A stretch of 64,000 nucleotides of DNA from UMGS1696 sp964457685 (lineage in GTDB: Bacteria > Bacillota > Clostridia > Oscillospirales > CAG-272): NCBI GenBank assembly GCA_964457685.1, contig CAYWFS010000003.1, positions 1-64,000 of the forward strand. The letters run 5' to 3'. The translations under genes were made by a program, and so were the position numbers. Of the stretch, positions 16,539 to 24,145 are shown one piece after another (position 1 is the stretch's first letter; the number at the start of each line of letters is the position of its first letter). Below the pieces are notes generated by a model. That model saw only the letters and a program-made list of their open reading frames with translations. It was not told the DNA's origin and searched no databases.

Positions 16539-17108
16539 ATGAAAGATTTTTGGAGTGAAAACTCGAAAATTATAGGCAAGATTATTTTAAACCAGTTTGG
16601 CTCGACTTTCCTCGGAATTATGGTAATTACCGCCGCCTCTTCCGCTCAAAGTCAAAAGGCATGGCTCATGCTGTTCGCAAGTGCATTTGCCTCCCTGTTC
16701 TACCTCTTTCTCGTCTACAATGTTATTTGGGAAAAGGGCGGTCAGGACAGAATCAGGATCGACGGTGGACGTGCGGTTAAAGACTCCTTAAAGGGTCTGA
16801 AGATTTCTCTTATCGCAAACATACCCAACTTCATACTTGCACTTATCGTAATTATTTCCAATCCGTTAAAGGCAACTCACGAATGGGCGGCAACGCTCAA
16901 TGTGGCAGGAAGAGCTATCTGTCTTCTTTGGGAAGGAATGTATCAGGGATTTGTTTCTTACTTCTCCCCTCACAATCCTCTCATTCATCTGCTCTACATA
17001 TTCCCTGCCATTGCCGTAACGACCTTCGGTTATTTGCTCGGACTCAACAACAAGCGTATTTTATCCGTGTTTGAGTTGAAGCAGCCGAAACAGTCGAAGA
17101 AAAAATAA
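16539..17108 (+). CDS. Unknown integral membrane protein
   Basis: 189 residues from ATG 16539, which has GGAG 6 bases upstream. I do not recognise a named family. Four hydrophobic stretches are visible: about 15-35 (FGSTFLGIMVITAASS), 43-61, 88-108 (LIANIPNFILALIVIIS) and 150-172 (LLYIFPAIAVTTFGYLLGL). The loop VIWEKGGQDRIRIDGGRA between the second and third is charged. The C-terminal tail (LKQPKQSKKK) is very basic and should be cytoplasmic. It is followed by a strong terminator, so it is monocistronic. It looks like a real gene from its SD, codon pattern and membrane topology; function is unknown. Confidence 0.75.
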   Translation: MKDFWSENSKIIGKIILNQFGSTFLGIMVITAASSAQSQKAWLMLFASAFASLFYLFLVYNVIWEKGGQDRIRIDGGRAVKDSLKGLKISLIANIPNFILALIVIISNPLKATHEWAATLNVAGRAICLLWEGMYQGFVSYFSPHNPLIHLLYIFPAIAVTTFGYLLGLNNKRILSVFELKQPKQSKKK

Positions 17109-17115
17109 CATCGAC

Positions 17116-17165
17116 AAAAAAGTCCGCACAGGTCGCAAATTTTTACGATAAGGCGGACTTTTTTA
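17116..17165. terminator. Strong bidirectional terminator
   Basis: AAAAAAGTCCGC (17116-17127) pairs perfectly with GCGGACTTTTTT (17153-17164). Its active direction here is plus, after the membrane protein. Confidence 0.85.
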
Positions 17166-17192
17166 TTGCATTAAGAAAGGAAAAAATCGAAA

Positions 17193-17840
17193 TTGTCAAA
17201 AAACAAGCTAATGTCCTCTCTCATGTCAATACTGAAAAATCTGAGGGCGAAAAACATTGTCGTGGCACTTATCGGCTCCGCTATACTTGCATTCGGACTG
17301 TATAATGTCCACTCAATATCGAACGTAACCGAAGGCGGTGTTCTCGGACTTACACTTCTCCTGCACCACTGGCTGAGTATATCTCCTGCCATCAGCGGAT
17401 TTATAATGAATGCCGCCTGCTACATCCTCGGTTGGAAGACGCTCGGCAACGAATTCATCGTATACTCACTTATATCCAGTGCGGGATTTTCCGTTTCTTA
17501 CAGGATATTTGAATTTTTTCCGCCGTTTTACCCGGGTTTTGCAAACCATCCTCTGCTTTCCGCTGTGGTCGGTGCGATTTTTGTCGGAGTCGGAGTCGGT
17601 CTTTGCGTAAGAGTTGGGGCGGCATCCGGAGGGGACGATGCTCTTTCGATGTCAATTTCGCATATCACCGGTCTCAAGCTTGAAAGCGTATATCTTGTAT
17701 CGGATCTCGTTGTTCTTGTAGCATCTCTCAGCTATATTCCGCTCACAAGAATTGCGTATTCCCTGCTCACCGTAATCGTATCGGGACAGCTTATCGGCAT
17801 TATTTCACGCTTCAAGCTTAAGGAAAAAGCGGAAGCATAA
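17193..17840 (+). CDS. YitT-family membrane protein (DUF161)
   Basis: 215 residues with about five membrane segments (about 22-40, 50-68, 78-95, 118-140 and 165-205). The family marks are ILAFGLYNVHSISNVTEGGV (about 30-49) and GLCVRVGAASGGDDALS (about 142-158). YitT proteins are widespread in Firmicutes and their transport role is unsettled. The start is TTG 17193 with GAAAGG 12 bases upstream, which is long; ATG at 17211 is an alternative without SD. This one lacks the C-terminal DUF2179 domain of longer relatives. Its stop is 7 bases from the convergent recQ stop, with no room for a separate terminator. Confidence 0.8.
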   Translation: MSKNKLMSSLMSILKNLRAKNIVVALIGSAILAFGLYNVHSISNVTEGGVLGLTLLLHHWLSISPAISGFIMNAACYILGWKTLGNEFIVYSLISSAGFSVSYRIFEFFPPFYPGFANHPLLSAVVGAIFVGVGVGLCVRVGAASGGDDALSMSISHITGLKLESVYLVSDLVVLVASLSYIPLTRIAYSLLTVIVSGQLIGIISRFKLKEKAEA

Positions 17841-17847
17841 ATGAAAA

Positions 17848-19683
17848 TCATTCGGAGAATTTCTTTATTATTTCGATAAAGAGTTCTCCGTATTTTTCTG
17901 CCTTGACCTTACCGACACCGGAGACCGTCATGAATTTCTCCATATTTTTCGGCATTACTCTGCACATATCGTAAAGTGCCGCATCGGTGAAAATGACGTA
18001 TGCAGGGACAGAAAGCTGTCTTGCAAGGCGAAGTCTCTCCGCTCTGAGCTGTTCGAGAAGTCCGCCGTTTTGCATACTTTCCTCTGCAATACGACGTTTT
18101 TCCTTTACAACGGCTCTTTCGGGTGTGAGATTTTCACGCATGAACACCTGAGCTTTTCCGAGAAGAACATCTCTTGCTTTCGGAGTCAGGGACGGTATCT
18201 TATATACAGAGCTGTCATCTATGCTTATATATCCCTGCATTCTCAGAGAATCAATGACACTTCTGATATATTTTGCCGTACAGCCTTTCATAATGCCGTA
18301 AGTTGAAAGAGAATCAAGACCATGCTTTTCTATCTGCTCGGTCATTGACCCCCTCAGAATCTCGCATATAGTAGTACTGCCGTAGGTGTTGTTCGTTCTT
18401 GCTATACACGACATTATTTTTCTCGAATCCTCGGTTATATCCTTCAGCTCGAAGTCTCCGTCGCAGTTTGAGCAACCCAAGCAGCTTTCCGAAGTGCTTT
18501 CTTCACCGAAATATCGAAGAAGATATGCTCTCAGACAGCCCATCGTCTTACAATAGTCCGCCATTTTATCGAGACGGAGAAGCTCGAGACGACGAAGCAC
18601 CTCTCTGTCCTCCTGTGAAATCCCCTCGGCAGGCTCGCTTTTTTCGATAAGGAAGCGATTCAGCACAATATCGGATTCACTCCAAAGAAGAACACATTCC
18701 GCTTTTTCTCCGTCACGACCTGCTCGTCCCGCCTCCTGATAGTAGCTTTCCACATCTTTCGGCATATTGTAATGTATAACAAACGACACATTGGATTTGT
18801 CGATTCCCATGCCGAATGCGTTTGTTGCTACCATTATTTTACATTTATCGTAAATAAAATCGTCCTGTGCATTATGACGTGCCGAGTCATCCATCCCTGC
18901 GTGATAAGCAAGTGCTGGAAATCCGTTTGAGTTTAGAAGCTCCGCAACAGCTTCAACTCCGTTTCTCGTTCCGCAGTAAACTATTCCGACCTTATCCGAA
19001 TATCTGTTGCGGATCAGCCTGAGCAGTTCATCGTTTTTTGTTTTCTTCATGGTTTTTATGACTTCAAAACGCAGATTCGGACGGTCGAATCCCGTTGTCA
19101 CCTCAAGGGGTGAGTCAAGCTCGAGAAGATTTTTTATGTCCTCTCTGACCCTTTCGGTAGCTGTTGCGGTGAATGCTCCGACTGTGGGTCTTTTGTTTAA
19201 AAATGATATAAAATTTTTTATTCCGAGATATGCCGGTCTGAAATCCTGTCCCCATCCCGAAACACAATGTGCTTCATCAACGGCTACAAGGCTTATATCA
19301 AGTTCGGCACATGACGACAAAAAGTCATCGGAAAATAGCCGTTCAGGTGCAAGGTAGATTATCTTATACACTCCGGCACGCATATTGGCAAGTACTTTAA
19401 GATACTGCCCGTATGTAAGCGAGGAGTTTATATAAGCGGCTCTGACCCCCGACTGAACGAGAGTCATCACCTGATCCTTCATCAGAGATATAAGGGGAGA
19501 AACGACTATGGTAATGCCACTGCTCATGAGTGCCGGTATTTGATAGCACACCGACTTTCCGCCGCCCGTTGGCATTACTGCGAGAACATCTCTTCCCGTG
19601 CAGAGAGCGTCTATTATCTCCGACTGACCTTTCCTGAATTCGCTATGTCCGAAGACTTCCTGTAATACTTCGTATTTGTTCAC
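17848..19683 (-). CDS. recQ: ATP-dependent DNA helicase RecQ
   Basis: 611 residues, full RecQ architecture. Superfamily 2 helicase motifs: MPTGGGKSVCYQIP (Walker A, about 35-48), VDEAHCVSGWGQDFRP (about 134-149), TATATERV, IVYCGTRNG, and motif VI YYQEAGRAGRDG (about 316). A zinc site (Cys in MGCLRAYLL and SCLGCSNCD, about 378-409) and winged helix follow, then a C-terminal HRDC domain (about 530-608). It unwinds DNA 3' to 5' in recombination and replication-fork repair. The start is GTG at 19683; an in-frame TAA at 19687-19689 limits any extension, so the SD must be in or next to the gap. It probably follows the methyltransferase gene in an operon. Confidence 0.95.
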   Translation of the reverse strand: MNKYEVLQEVFGHSEFRKGQSEIIDALCTGRDVLAVMPTGGGKSVCYQIPALMSSGITIVVSPLISLMKDQVMTLVQSGVRAAYINSSLTYGQYLKVLANMRAGVYKIIYLAPERLFSDDFLSSCAELDISLVAVDEAHCVSGWGQDFRPAYLGIKNFISFLNKRPTVGAFTATATERVREDIKNLLELDSPLEVTTGFDRPNLRFEVIKTMKKTKNDELLRLIRNRYSDKVGIVYCGTRNGVEAVAELLNSNGFPALAYHAGMDDSARHNAQDDFIYDKCKIMVATNAFGMGIDKSNVSFVIHYNMPKDVESYYQEAGRAGRDGEKAECVLLWSESDIVLNRFLIEKSEPAEGISQEDREVLRRLELLRLDKMADYCKTMGCLRAYLLRYFGEESTSESCLGCSNCDGDFELKDITEDSRKIMSCIARTNNTYGSTTICEILRGSMTEQIEKHGLDSLSTYGIMKGCTAKYIRSVIDSLRMQGYISIDDSSVYKIPSLTPKARDVLLGKAQVFMRENLTPERAVVKEKRRIAEESMQNGGLLEQLRAERLRLARQLSVPAYVIFTDAALYDMCRVMPKNMEKFMTVSGVGKVKAEKYGELFIEIIKKFSE

Positions 19684-19692
19684 GTTTTACCA

Positions 19693-19792
19693 NNNNNNNN
19701 NNNNNNNNNNNNNNNNNNNNNNNNNNNNNNNNNNNNNNNNNNNNNNNNNNNNNNNNNNNNNNNNNNNNNNNNNNNNNNNNNNNNNNNNNNNN
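19693..19792. other. Assembly gap (100 N)
   Basis: Exactly 100 undetermined bases, the usual placeholder for a scaffold gap of unknown length. It removes the 3' part of the methyltransferase gene and possibly the recQ SD. Confidence 0.98.
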
Positions 19793-20325
19793 CTGTTTCT
19801 CCAACAGCACATAACGCCGTCTTCCTCGAGGATATAGTCATGGTCTGTGTATTCCGTCTTGAATTTGTACGGAGTATTCAAATCGAACACGAACACTCCC
19901 CCGTCTTCAAGATAGTTTGCGACAAGCGAAAAGCAACTGAGAAGCTCATCACGGGTGGTTAAATGATTTATGCCGTCGAGACAGCACACAACAGCGTCAA
20001 CCGTTCCGTAAAGCTCAAAGCCGCACATATCGCTTTCAACAAACAGCACATTACCGATCCCCTCTGTTCTGACACGATTGTCAGCCACGGCAAGCATTTC
20101 CTCCGAAATATCGAGGGCGGTCATGTCGTAGCCTCTGCGTGCAAGCTCCAGCGTCATGCTTCCCGTTCCACACCCCATATCGAGAACCGAGCTTATATCC
20201 TTATCGGCATATTTTTTAAAGCATTTCTCGATAAAGGTTGCCCATGCGGCATAATCGACCGTTTCGTTCAGTCTGTCATACACCGGTGCAAGAACGGAAT
20301 AACCGTTTGCCATATTATCAGACAT
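19793..20325 (-). CDS. Class I SAM-dependent methyltransferase (C-terminus lost in gap)
   Basis: 177 residues are visible from ATG 20325 to the gap. The Rossmann-type SAM site is clear: VLDMGCGTGSMTLELARRGY (motif I, about 47-66), MTALDISEEML (about 68-78), VESDMCGFEL (about 96) and VVCCLDGINHL (about 110). VFDLNTPYKF follows strand 5. Relatives are usually about 245 residues, so roughly 65 residues are missing. TGG-TAA immediately after the gap is in frame only if the true gap length is a multiple of three plus one, so the real end is unknown. It is 10 bases after the TrpR/YerC-like gene and just before recQ. Substrate is unknown. Confidence 0.8.
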
Positions 20326-20335
20326 ACACTTTACC

Positions 20336-20668
20336 TCAGAAGCTGAACTTGGAATCGTCTTCGGGCAGTCTTATGCCGCGTCTGTCGAGTCTTCTGATTA
20401 TTTCACGATAGCCGCCATTGCCGTATTTGAGACAGCGGTTGATTCGGCTTATTGTCGCAGTGCTGAGTCCGGTGCTTTCTGATATTTCGGTGTACACCTT
20501 GCAGGTATCAAGCATTTTTGCACCGCACATTCTCTTTGACATTTCATCAAGCTCTTTGACCGTACACAGATCCTCGAAGAAATTGTAGCAGTCCTCAATA
20601 GTTTCAAGTGAGAGTATAGCCTGGAACAGATAATCCTTAGCGTCGTCTCTTCTTTCTTCCTTCAACAT
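20336..20668 (-). CDS. TrpR/YerC/YecD-family DNA-binding protein
   Basis: 110 residues from ATG 20668, which has a perfect AGGAGG 6 bases upstream; the frame is open to 20707 but that would overlap the promoter. The central LDEMSKRMCGAKML and the helix-turn-helix YTEISESTGLSTATISRINR (about 62-81) match the YerC/YecD branch of the TrpR family. The C-terminus (RRLDRRGIRLPED) is also typical. It is probably a transcriptional repressor; whether it senses tryptophan or anything else is not known for this branch. It has its own promoter and heads a run with the methyltransferase and recQ. Confidence 0.85.
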   Translation of the reverse strand: MLKEERRDDAKDYLFQAILSLETIEDCYNFFEDLCTVKELDEMSKRMCGAKMLDTCKVYTEISESTGLSTATISRINRCLKYGNGGYREIIRRLDRRGIRLPEDDSKFSF

Positions 20669-20695
20669 AATTCCTCCTAAAGGTGTTTTTATAAT

Positions 20696-20724
20696 ATTAT
20701 ACCACATTTTTTTCGTAAAGTAAA
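20696..20724 (-). promoter_or_regulatory. Promoter of the TrpR/YerC-like gene
   Basis: Minus strand TTTACT (20724-20719), 17-base spacer, TATAAT (20701-20696), 20 bases from the SD. Confidence 0.65.
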
Positions 20725-20752
20725 GTGGTTATTCGTGAAAAATTTTTTTAAT

Positions 20753-20781
20753 TTGCATTTTTTATATATTTGTGGTATTAT
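20753..20781 (+). promoter_or_regulatory. Promoter of the phosphopantetheinyl transferase gene
   Basis: TTGCAT (20753-20758), 17-base spacer, TATTAT (20776-20781), about 25 bases before the SD. Divergent from the TrpR/YerC-like promoter, 28 bases between the -35 boxes. Confidence 0.55.
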
Positions 20782-20814
20782 CATAGTAATGATTATTGGT
20801 ATTTTTGGAGACAT

Positions 20815-21327
20815 ATGGATATTTTAAAGATTTACAGCACGGATTTCTCGGTTTTTTCGTCCGGCGAGCTTCTTCTTCGGGCTGCTTCGATGTGCTTTGG
20901 ACTGAATGAAAGTGAGTTTAATGTAAAACGTGAACATGGCAAAAAGCCGTATTTTACATCTCACCCCGACATTCACTTTTCAATAAGCCACAGCGGAAGC
21001 ACATGGGCGGTAGTGTTTGCTCCGTTTGAGGTCGGACTCGATATTCAGGTGGGCGGCACAAAAATTTCGCAGGAGAGGGTAGCCAAAAGATACTTTCATC
21101 CACATGAATATGAGCTTTGGAGGAACGGATATGATTTCTACTCCGTCTGGACGAGAAAGGAAGCCGTTTGCAAGCTTCTCGGGTATGGGATCGACAAACG
21201 CTTTGCAATGACAGACACGTTCTCATGCGACTTCACCGTAAAGGAAATAGCTTTGCCCGACCACAGTGAGCTTTATGCCGCAGTTGCATACGAATCGGAT
21301 TTTTCGTACAGCGTAGTTCAATTTTAA
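20815..21327 (+). CDS. 4'-phosphopantetheinyl transferase, Sfp type
   Basis: 170 residues from ATG 20815 with GGAG 6 bases upstream; it is shorter than Sfp (224) and lacks much of the N-terminal half. Family marks: KREHGKKPYF (about 38-47), HFSISHSGSTWAVVFA (about 54-69), VGLDIQ (about 73-78) and FYSVWTRKEAVCKLLG (about 107-122). These enzymes move the phosphopantetheine arm of CoA to a serine of carrier proteins. The usual magnesium-binding D-x-E triplet GIDIE here reads GLDIQ, a Glu to Gln change; the second metal Glu in WTRKEA is kept. No polyketide or peptide synthetase is in the window, so the partner carrier is elsewhere, perhaps the fatty-acid carrier. Confidence 0.85.
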   Translation: MDILKIYSTDFSVFSSGELLLRAASMCFGLNESEFNVKREHGKKPYFTSHPDIHFSISHSGSTWAVVFAPFEVGLDIQVGGTKISQERVAKRYFHPHEYELWRNGYDFYSVWTRKEAVCKLLGYGIDKRFAMTDTFSCDFTVKEIALPDHSELYAAVAYESDFSYSVVQF

Positions 21328-21335
21328 AACAAAAA

Positions 21336-21403
21336 GACAGCCTATGCCTTATATGCTCCAAATCTCATTTGCGGTGCATACAGCACAAGCTGTCAATTTT
21401 TTT
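21336..21403. terminator. Bidirectional terminator between convergent genes
   Basis: GACAGC (21336-21341) pairs with GCTGTC (21389-21394) and an inner TATGC/GCATA stem adds length. T7 follows on plus and T5 on minus. Confidence 0.65.
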
Positions 21404-23441
21404 ATTTCATCTGAGGTTCTTCCTCTTTTTCGGGCATCGGAGATCTTTTACCGTCGCCTTGTGGCATTCCTTGAGGTGGCATGGGCGGTCTCTTTCCGTC
21501 TCCGTGAGGCATTCCCTGAGGTGGCATGGGCGGTCTCTTTCCGTCTCCGTGAGGCATTCCCTGAGGTGGCATGGGCGGTCTCTTTCCGTCACCTTGTGGC
21601 ATTCCCTGAGGTGGCATGGGCGGCATACCGCGGTTAAGCTCTCTTGCAGTCTCATTGCCTATGATGAAGTCCTCGGCAGACATTCCGTCTATGGGAGTTA
21701 TATAACGCTTTGCCTGAGTTGTGAAGAGGTCGTAGTAAACGCCTTTTTTCTTCATAAGCTCAGAGTGGTCTCCCATTTCAACGACTGCACCGTTTTCGAG
21801 AACGATTATCTTATTTGCAACTGTTGCGGAAGAAAGTCTGTGAGAAACAAATATAGTAGTCTTATCCTTACGAAGTCTGTCGAACTGGTTGTATATCTCC
21901 TGCTCTGCGATTGCGTCAAGGCTTGCTGTAGGCTCGTCAAGGATTATTACATCGGAGTCGCTATAGAAAGCACGGGCGATAGAAAGCTTCTGCCACTGAC
22001 CGATAGAAAGCTCTATACCGTTTTCCTCGAAGTATCTCATAAGAGGAGTGTTGTACTTTCCGGGAAGATTTTCGATAAATCCGTCGGCTGAGGACTGCTT
22101 TGCGGCATTTACTATATCCTCATCGTTCATTTCACGGTCTATCTCACCGAACCACACGTTTTCCTTTACGCTTACGGCATATTTTCCGAAGTCCTGGAAT
22201 ATTATACCGAACATGGAGTAAAGGTCTTCCGTATCGTATTCTTTAATGTCATGACCGTCAAGAAGAATTCGTCCCTCGGTGGGGTCATAAAGTCTCGTAA
22301 GAAGCTTGATAAGCGTTGTCTTACCGGCACCGTTCAATCCGACAAGAACGCAGGTGTCTCCGGGATCGAGAGTGAAGCTTACATGGTTGATAACATTACG
22401 CTCTGTTCCGGGATATGCAAAGGAAACATCGTCGAATACTATAGTATGAGGAGCGTGGTGGTCTATCTTTCTGGGGGCTTCAAGAAGAGGTACTATCTTT
22501 CTTTCCTCGTTCATGAACGAAATAAGGTTGTCGATAAACAGTGTTCCCTCGTAAATCGAAGCTGTGGTGGAAATTATAGTACCGATACCGCTTGCAATGG
22601 ATGACAATGCTCCCGTATAAAGAGAATAGTCACCGACTTCATAGCGACCTTCCGCTACACCCTTTGCGATGTAGATGAACAGACCGCAGTTTACGGTAGT
22701 CGTAATAAGGTTGAGCAGGATATTCCAAAGGCCCTCACCGACAAACAGCTTTTTAAGTCCGCCGAAGTATTTAAGGAATGTTTCCTGGTATCTTCCGATA
22801 AAGAGATCCGACAGATTAAAGAGGCGAACCTCCTTTACCATATCCTTATTGGTCATTATCTCGGAATAATATGACATCTGTCTGCGTTCTTTAGAATGGA
22901 ACTTAACGTACCAGAAGTTCTTTTTACGGTATGCAAAGTTGATTATTGCCGTGGGAATACTCATTGCGGCTATGATAACAGGAGCCCACGGACTTACCGC
23001 ACCGAGTATGATTATGAACGACAGCATACTGATAACGGTACTGATTATGGTAAAGTTATTGTTCAGTATCTGAATGGGTCGGCTACCTGCTTCACGCTTT
23101 GCATTCTCGAATCTTTCATAGAATTCGGGCAGGTCAAAGCTTGCAAGGTCAACCTCACGAGCCTTATACATTATCTTAAGGTTGATGTGGTTAACAACAA
23201 GCTCATTTGCAATATTATTGAATATATTTGAAACACGGCTGACAACTCCGGTAAGGAAGTTAAAGCCGAATCGAATGATAAGCAGCTTTATTACCGTGTC
23301 AAACATATTGCCGTTTCCCTGCACTGCCGATGTATAAGCGTCAGCGAGTGAGTTAAGCAGCTCTTTTCCGATAAGTGATGATATAACGGGTGTAACACCG
23401 TTCCAAATTGCCATGAACACCATGAAAAACAGAATCCACGG
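21402..23441 (-). CDS. ABC transporter, fused permease/ATPase, with Pro/Met-rich repeat tail (5' end in gap)
   Basis: About 680 residues are visible; perhaps 20-30 N-terminal residues are in the gap. An exporter-type transmembrane domain (first segment PWILFFMVFMAIW) leads to a nucleotide-binding domain with Walker A LVGLNGAGKTTLIKLL, signature LSIGQWQKLSIARAF, Walker B and catalytic Glu VIILDEPTASLD, and H-loop FVSHRLSS. All ATPase residues look intact, and LSIGQ replaces the usual LSGGQ. After the last helix there is a tail of four 15-residue repeats (PPMPPQGMPHGDGKR type) encoded at about 21444-21623, ending in acidic EKEEEP. It is downstream of the MarR gene and should be controlled by it. 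Substrate unknown; drug or peptide export is likely from the family. Confidence 0.85.
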   Translation of the reverse strand, partial: PWILFFMVFMAIWNGVTPVISSLIGKELLNSLADAYTSAVQGNGNMFDTVIKLLIIRFGFNFLTGVVSRVSNIFNNIANELVVNHINLKIMYKAREVDLASFDLPEFYERFENAKREAGSRPIQILNNNFTIISTVISMLSFIIILGAVSPWAPVIIAAMSIPTAIINFAYRKKNFWYVKFHSKERRQMSYYSEIMTNKDMVKEVRLFNLSDLFIGRYQETFLKYFGGLKKLFVGEGLWNILLNLITTTVNCGLFIYIAKGVAEGRYEVGDYSLYTGALSSIASGIGTIISTTASIYEGTLFIDNLISFMNEERKIVPLLEAPRKIDHHAPHTIVFDDVSFAYPGTERNVINHVSFTLDPGDTCVLVGLNGAGKTTLIKLLTRLYDPTEGRILLDGHDIKEYDTEDLYSMFGIIFQDFGKYAVSVKENVWFGEIDREMNDEDIVNAAKQSSADGFIENLPGKYNTPLMRYFEENGIELSIGQWQKLSIARAFYSDSDVIILDEPTASLDAIAEQEIYNQFDRLRKDKTTIFVSHRLSSATVANKIIVLENGAVVEMGDHSELMKKKGVYYDLFTTQAKRYITPIDGMSAEDFIIGNETARELNRGMPPMPPQGMPQGDGKRPPMPPQGMPHGDGKRPPMPPQGMPHGDGKRPPMPPQGMPQGDGKRSPMPEKEEEPQMK
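21444..21623 (-). repeat. 45-bp tandem repeat, about four copies, coding
   Basis: Near-identical 45-base units within the 3' end of the ABC gene, giving four copies of a 15-residue Pro/Met/Gly/His unit. Units differ mainly at a Gln/His codon and a few third positions. Confidence 0.9.
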
Positions 23442-23541
23442 NNNNNNNNNNNNNNNNNNNNNNNNNNNNNNNNNNNNNNNNNNNNNNNNNNNNNNNNNNN
23501 NNNNNNNNNNNNNNNNNNNNNNNNNNNNNNNNNNNNNNNNN
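23442..23541. other. Assembly gap (100 N)
   Basis: Exactly 100 undetermined bases. It hides the MarR stop codon and the ABC transporter start. A single frame happens to read through the placeholder, but that is an artefact. Confidence 0.97.
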
Positions 23542-23957
23542 TCCTCCGAGAGCGGGGATAAAATCTGCTCTGCACGGTTTCTGTTTGCTTCCCTGAGCAC
23601 AGAGAGCTGTGTTTTTCCCTGCTCAGTGAGTGCAACAACGCTTACTCTTTTGTCTTCCTCGTCCTGTCGTCTTGTTATCATTCCGTCACCTTCCATCTTC
23701 ACAAGAAGCTCCGAAAGTGACTGCGGTCTGATTTCAAGTCTTTGTGCTATTTCACGCTGGCTCATCTCACCCTCATCCATGAGCATATTCATAAGTCTTA
23801 CTCTGCCATGCTCTCTTGCGTGCGGCGGTGGTGGGGGTGGCGGCATACCGTCTCTTTCCGGCGGAGGCGGCGGCATAAATTCCGGTGGATTCTTTCCACG
23901 TCTCGACATTGCGTTGAACTTATGAAACATCCCCAGTATTTCTTCGTTTTTCGTCAA
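23542..23957 (-). CDS. MarR-family transcriptional regulator with proline-rich N-terminus (3' end in gap)
   Basis: About 138 residues are visible from TTG 23957, which has AGGAGG 7 bases upstream; the frame is open to 23996 but that includes the promoter region. A short helix (about 1-18) is followed by an unusual linker with runs of five and seven prolines (about 29-50), then a winged helix: MNMLMDEGEMSQREIAQRL, recognition helix RPQSLSELLVKMEGDGMITR, and wing DEEDKRVSVVALTEQG. MarR proteins act as dimers and are released from DNA by small ligands. Two 12-base palindromes flank its promoter, so autoregulation is very likely. It probably controls the ABC exporter directly downstream. Confidence 0.88.
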
Positions 23958-23974
23958 TTGACGACCTCCTTTCG

Positions 23975-23986
23975 TAAGGTACCTTA
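23975..23986. promoter_or_regulatory. Candidate MarR operator 1 (TAAGGTACCTTA)
   Basis: Perfect 12-base palindrome between the expected transcription start and the SD of the MarR gene. An identical copy lies at 24029-24040. Confidence 0.7.
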
Positions 23987-23995
23987 TCTTTCTCA

Positions 23996-24024
23996 ATTAT
24001 ATCACACGTTTTACATCATGTCAA
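23996..24024 (-). promoter_or_regulatory. Perfect consensus sigma-A promoter of the MarR-ABC operon
   Basis: Minus strand TTGACA (24024-24019), 17-base spacer, TATAAT (24001-23996). It lies between two identical palindromes. Confidence 0.85.
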
Positions 24025-24028
24025 GTAG

Positions 24029-24040
24029 TAAGGTACCTTA
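24029..24040. promoter_or_regulatory. Candidate MarR operator 2 (TAAGGTACCTTA)
   Basis: Same perfect palindrome as at 23975-23986, starting 4 bases upstream of the -35 box. Centre-to-centre distance is 54 bp. It is also 26 bases from the -35 box of the divergent SPFH promoter, so it could affect both. Confidence 0.7.
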
Positions 24041-24065
24041 ATATCAATTTTTTCGGTAAAGTATA

Positions 24066-24094
24066 TTGACAAATATACCCTTTTGCTGTACAAT
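24066..24094 (+). promoter_or_regulatory. Sigma-A promoter of the SPFH/RHH operon
   Basis: TTGACA (24066-24071), 17-base spacer, TACAAT (24089-24094). Confidence 0.75.
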
Positions 24095-24101
24095 ATTATT
24101 G

Positions 24102-24120
24102 TGATATCATTTTGATATCA
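24102..24120. promoter_or_regulatory. Tandem TGATATCA palindromes at the SPFH promoter start site
   Basis: Two identical 8-base palindromes, 24102-24109 and 24113-24120, separated by TTT so their centres are 11 bp apart, one helical turn. They cover the expected transcription start. Ribbon-helix-helix proteins commonly bind tandem half-sites with such phasing, and the operon encodes one. Confidence 0.6.
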
Positions 24121-24145
24121 AATTATGCACAAGGAGAAAGTCATT

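Noticed and set aside
21444..21623. CRISPR-like array of 45-bp units
   Set aside because: The units are directly adjacent without spacers, keep the reading frame, and code for the ABC protein tail.
21402..23996. One 864-residue fusion of MarR regulator and ABC transporter
   Set aside because: The frame only joins through 100 N placeholder bases. MarR and ABC domains are complete separate families, and the true gap length is unknown.
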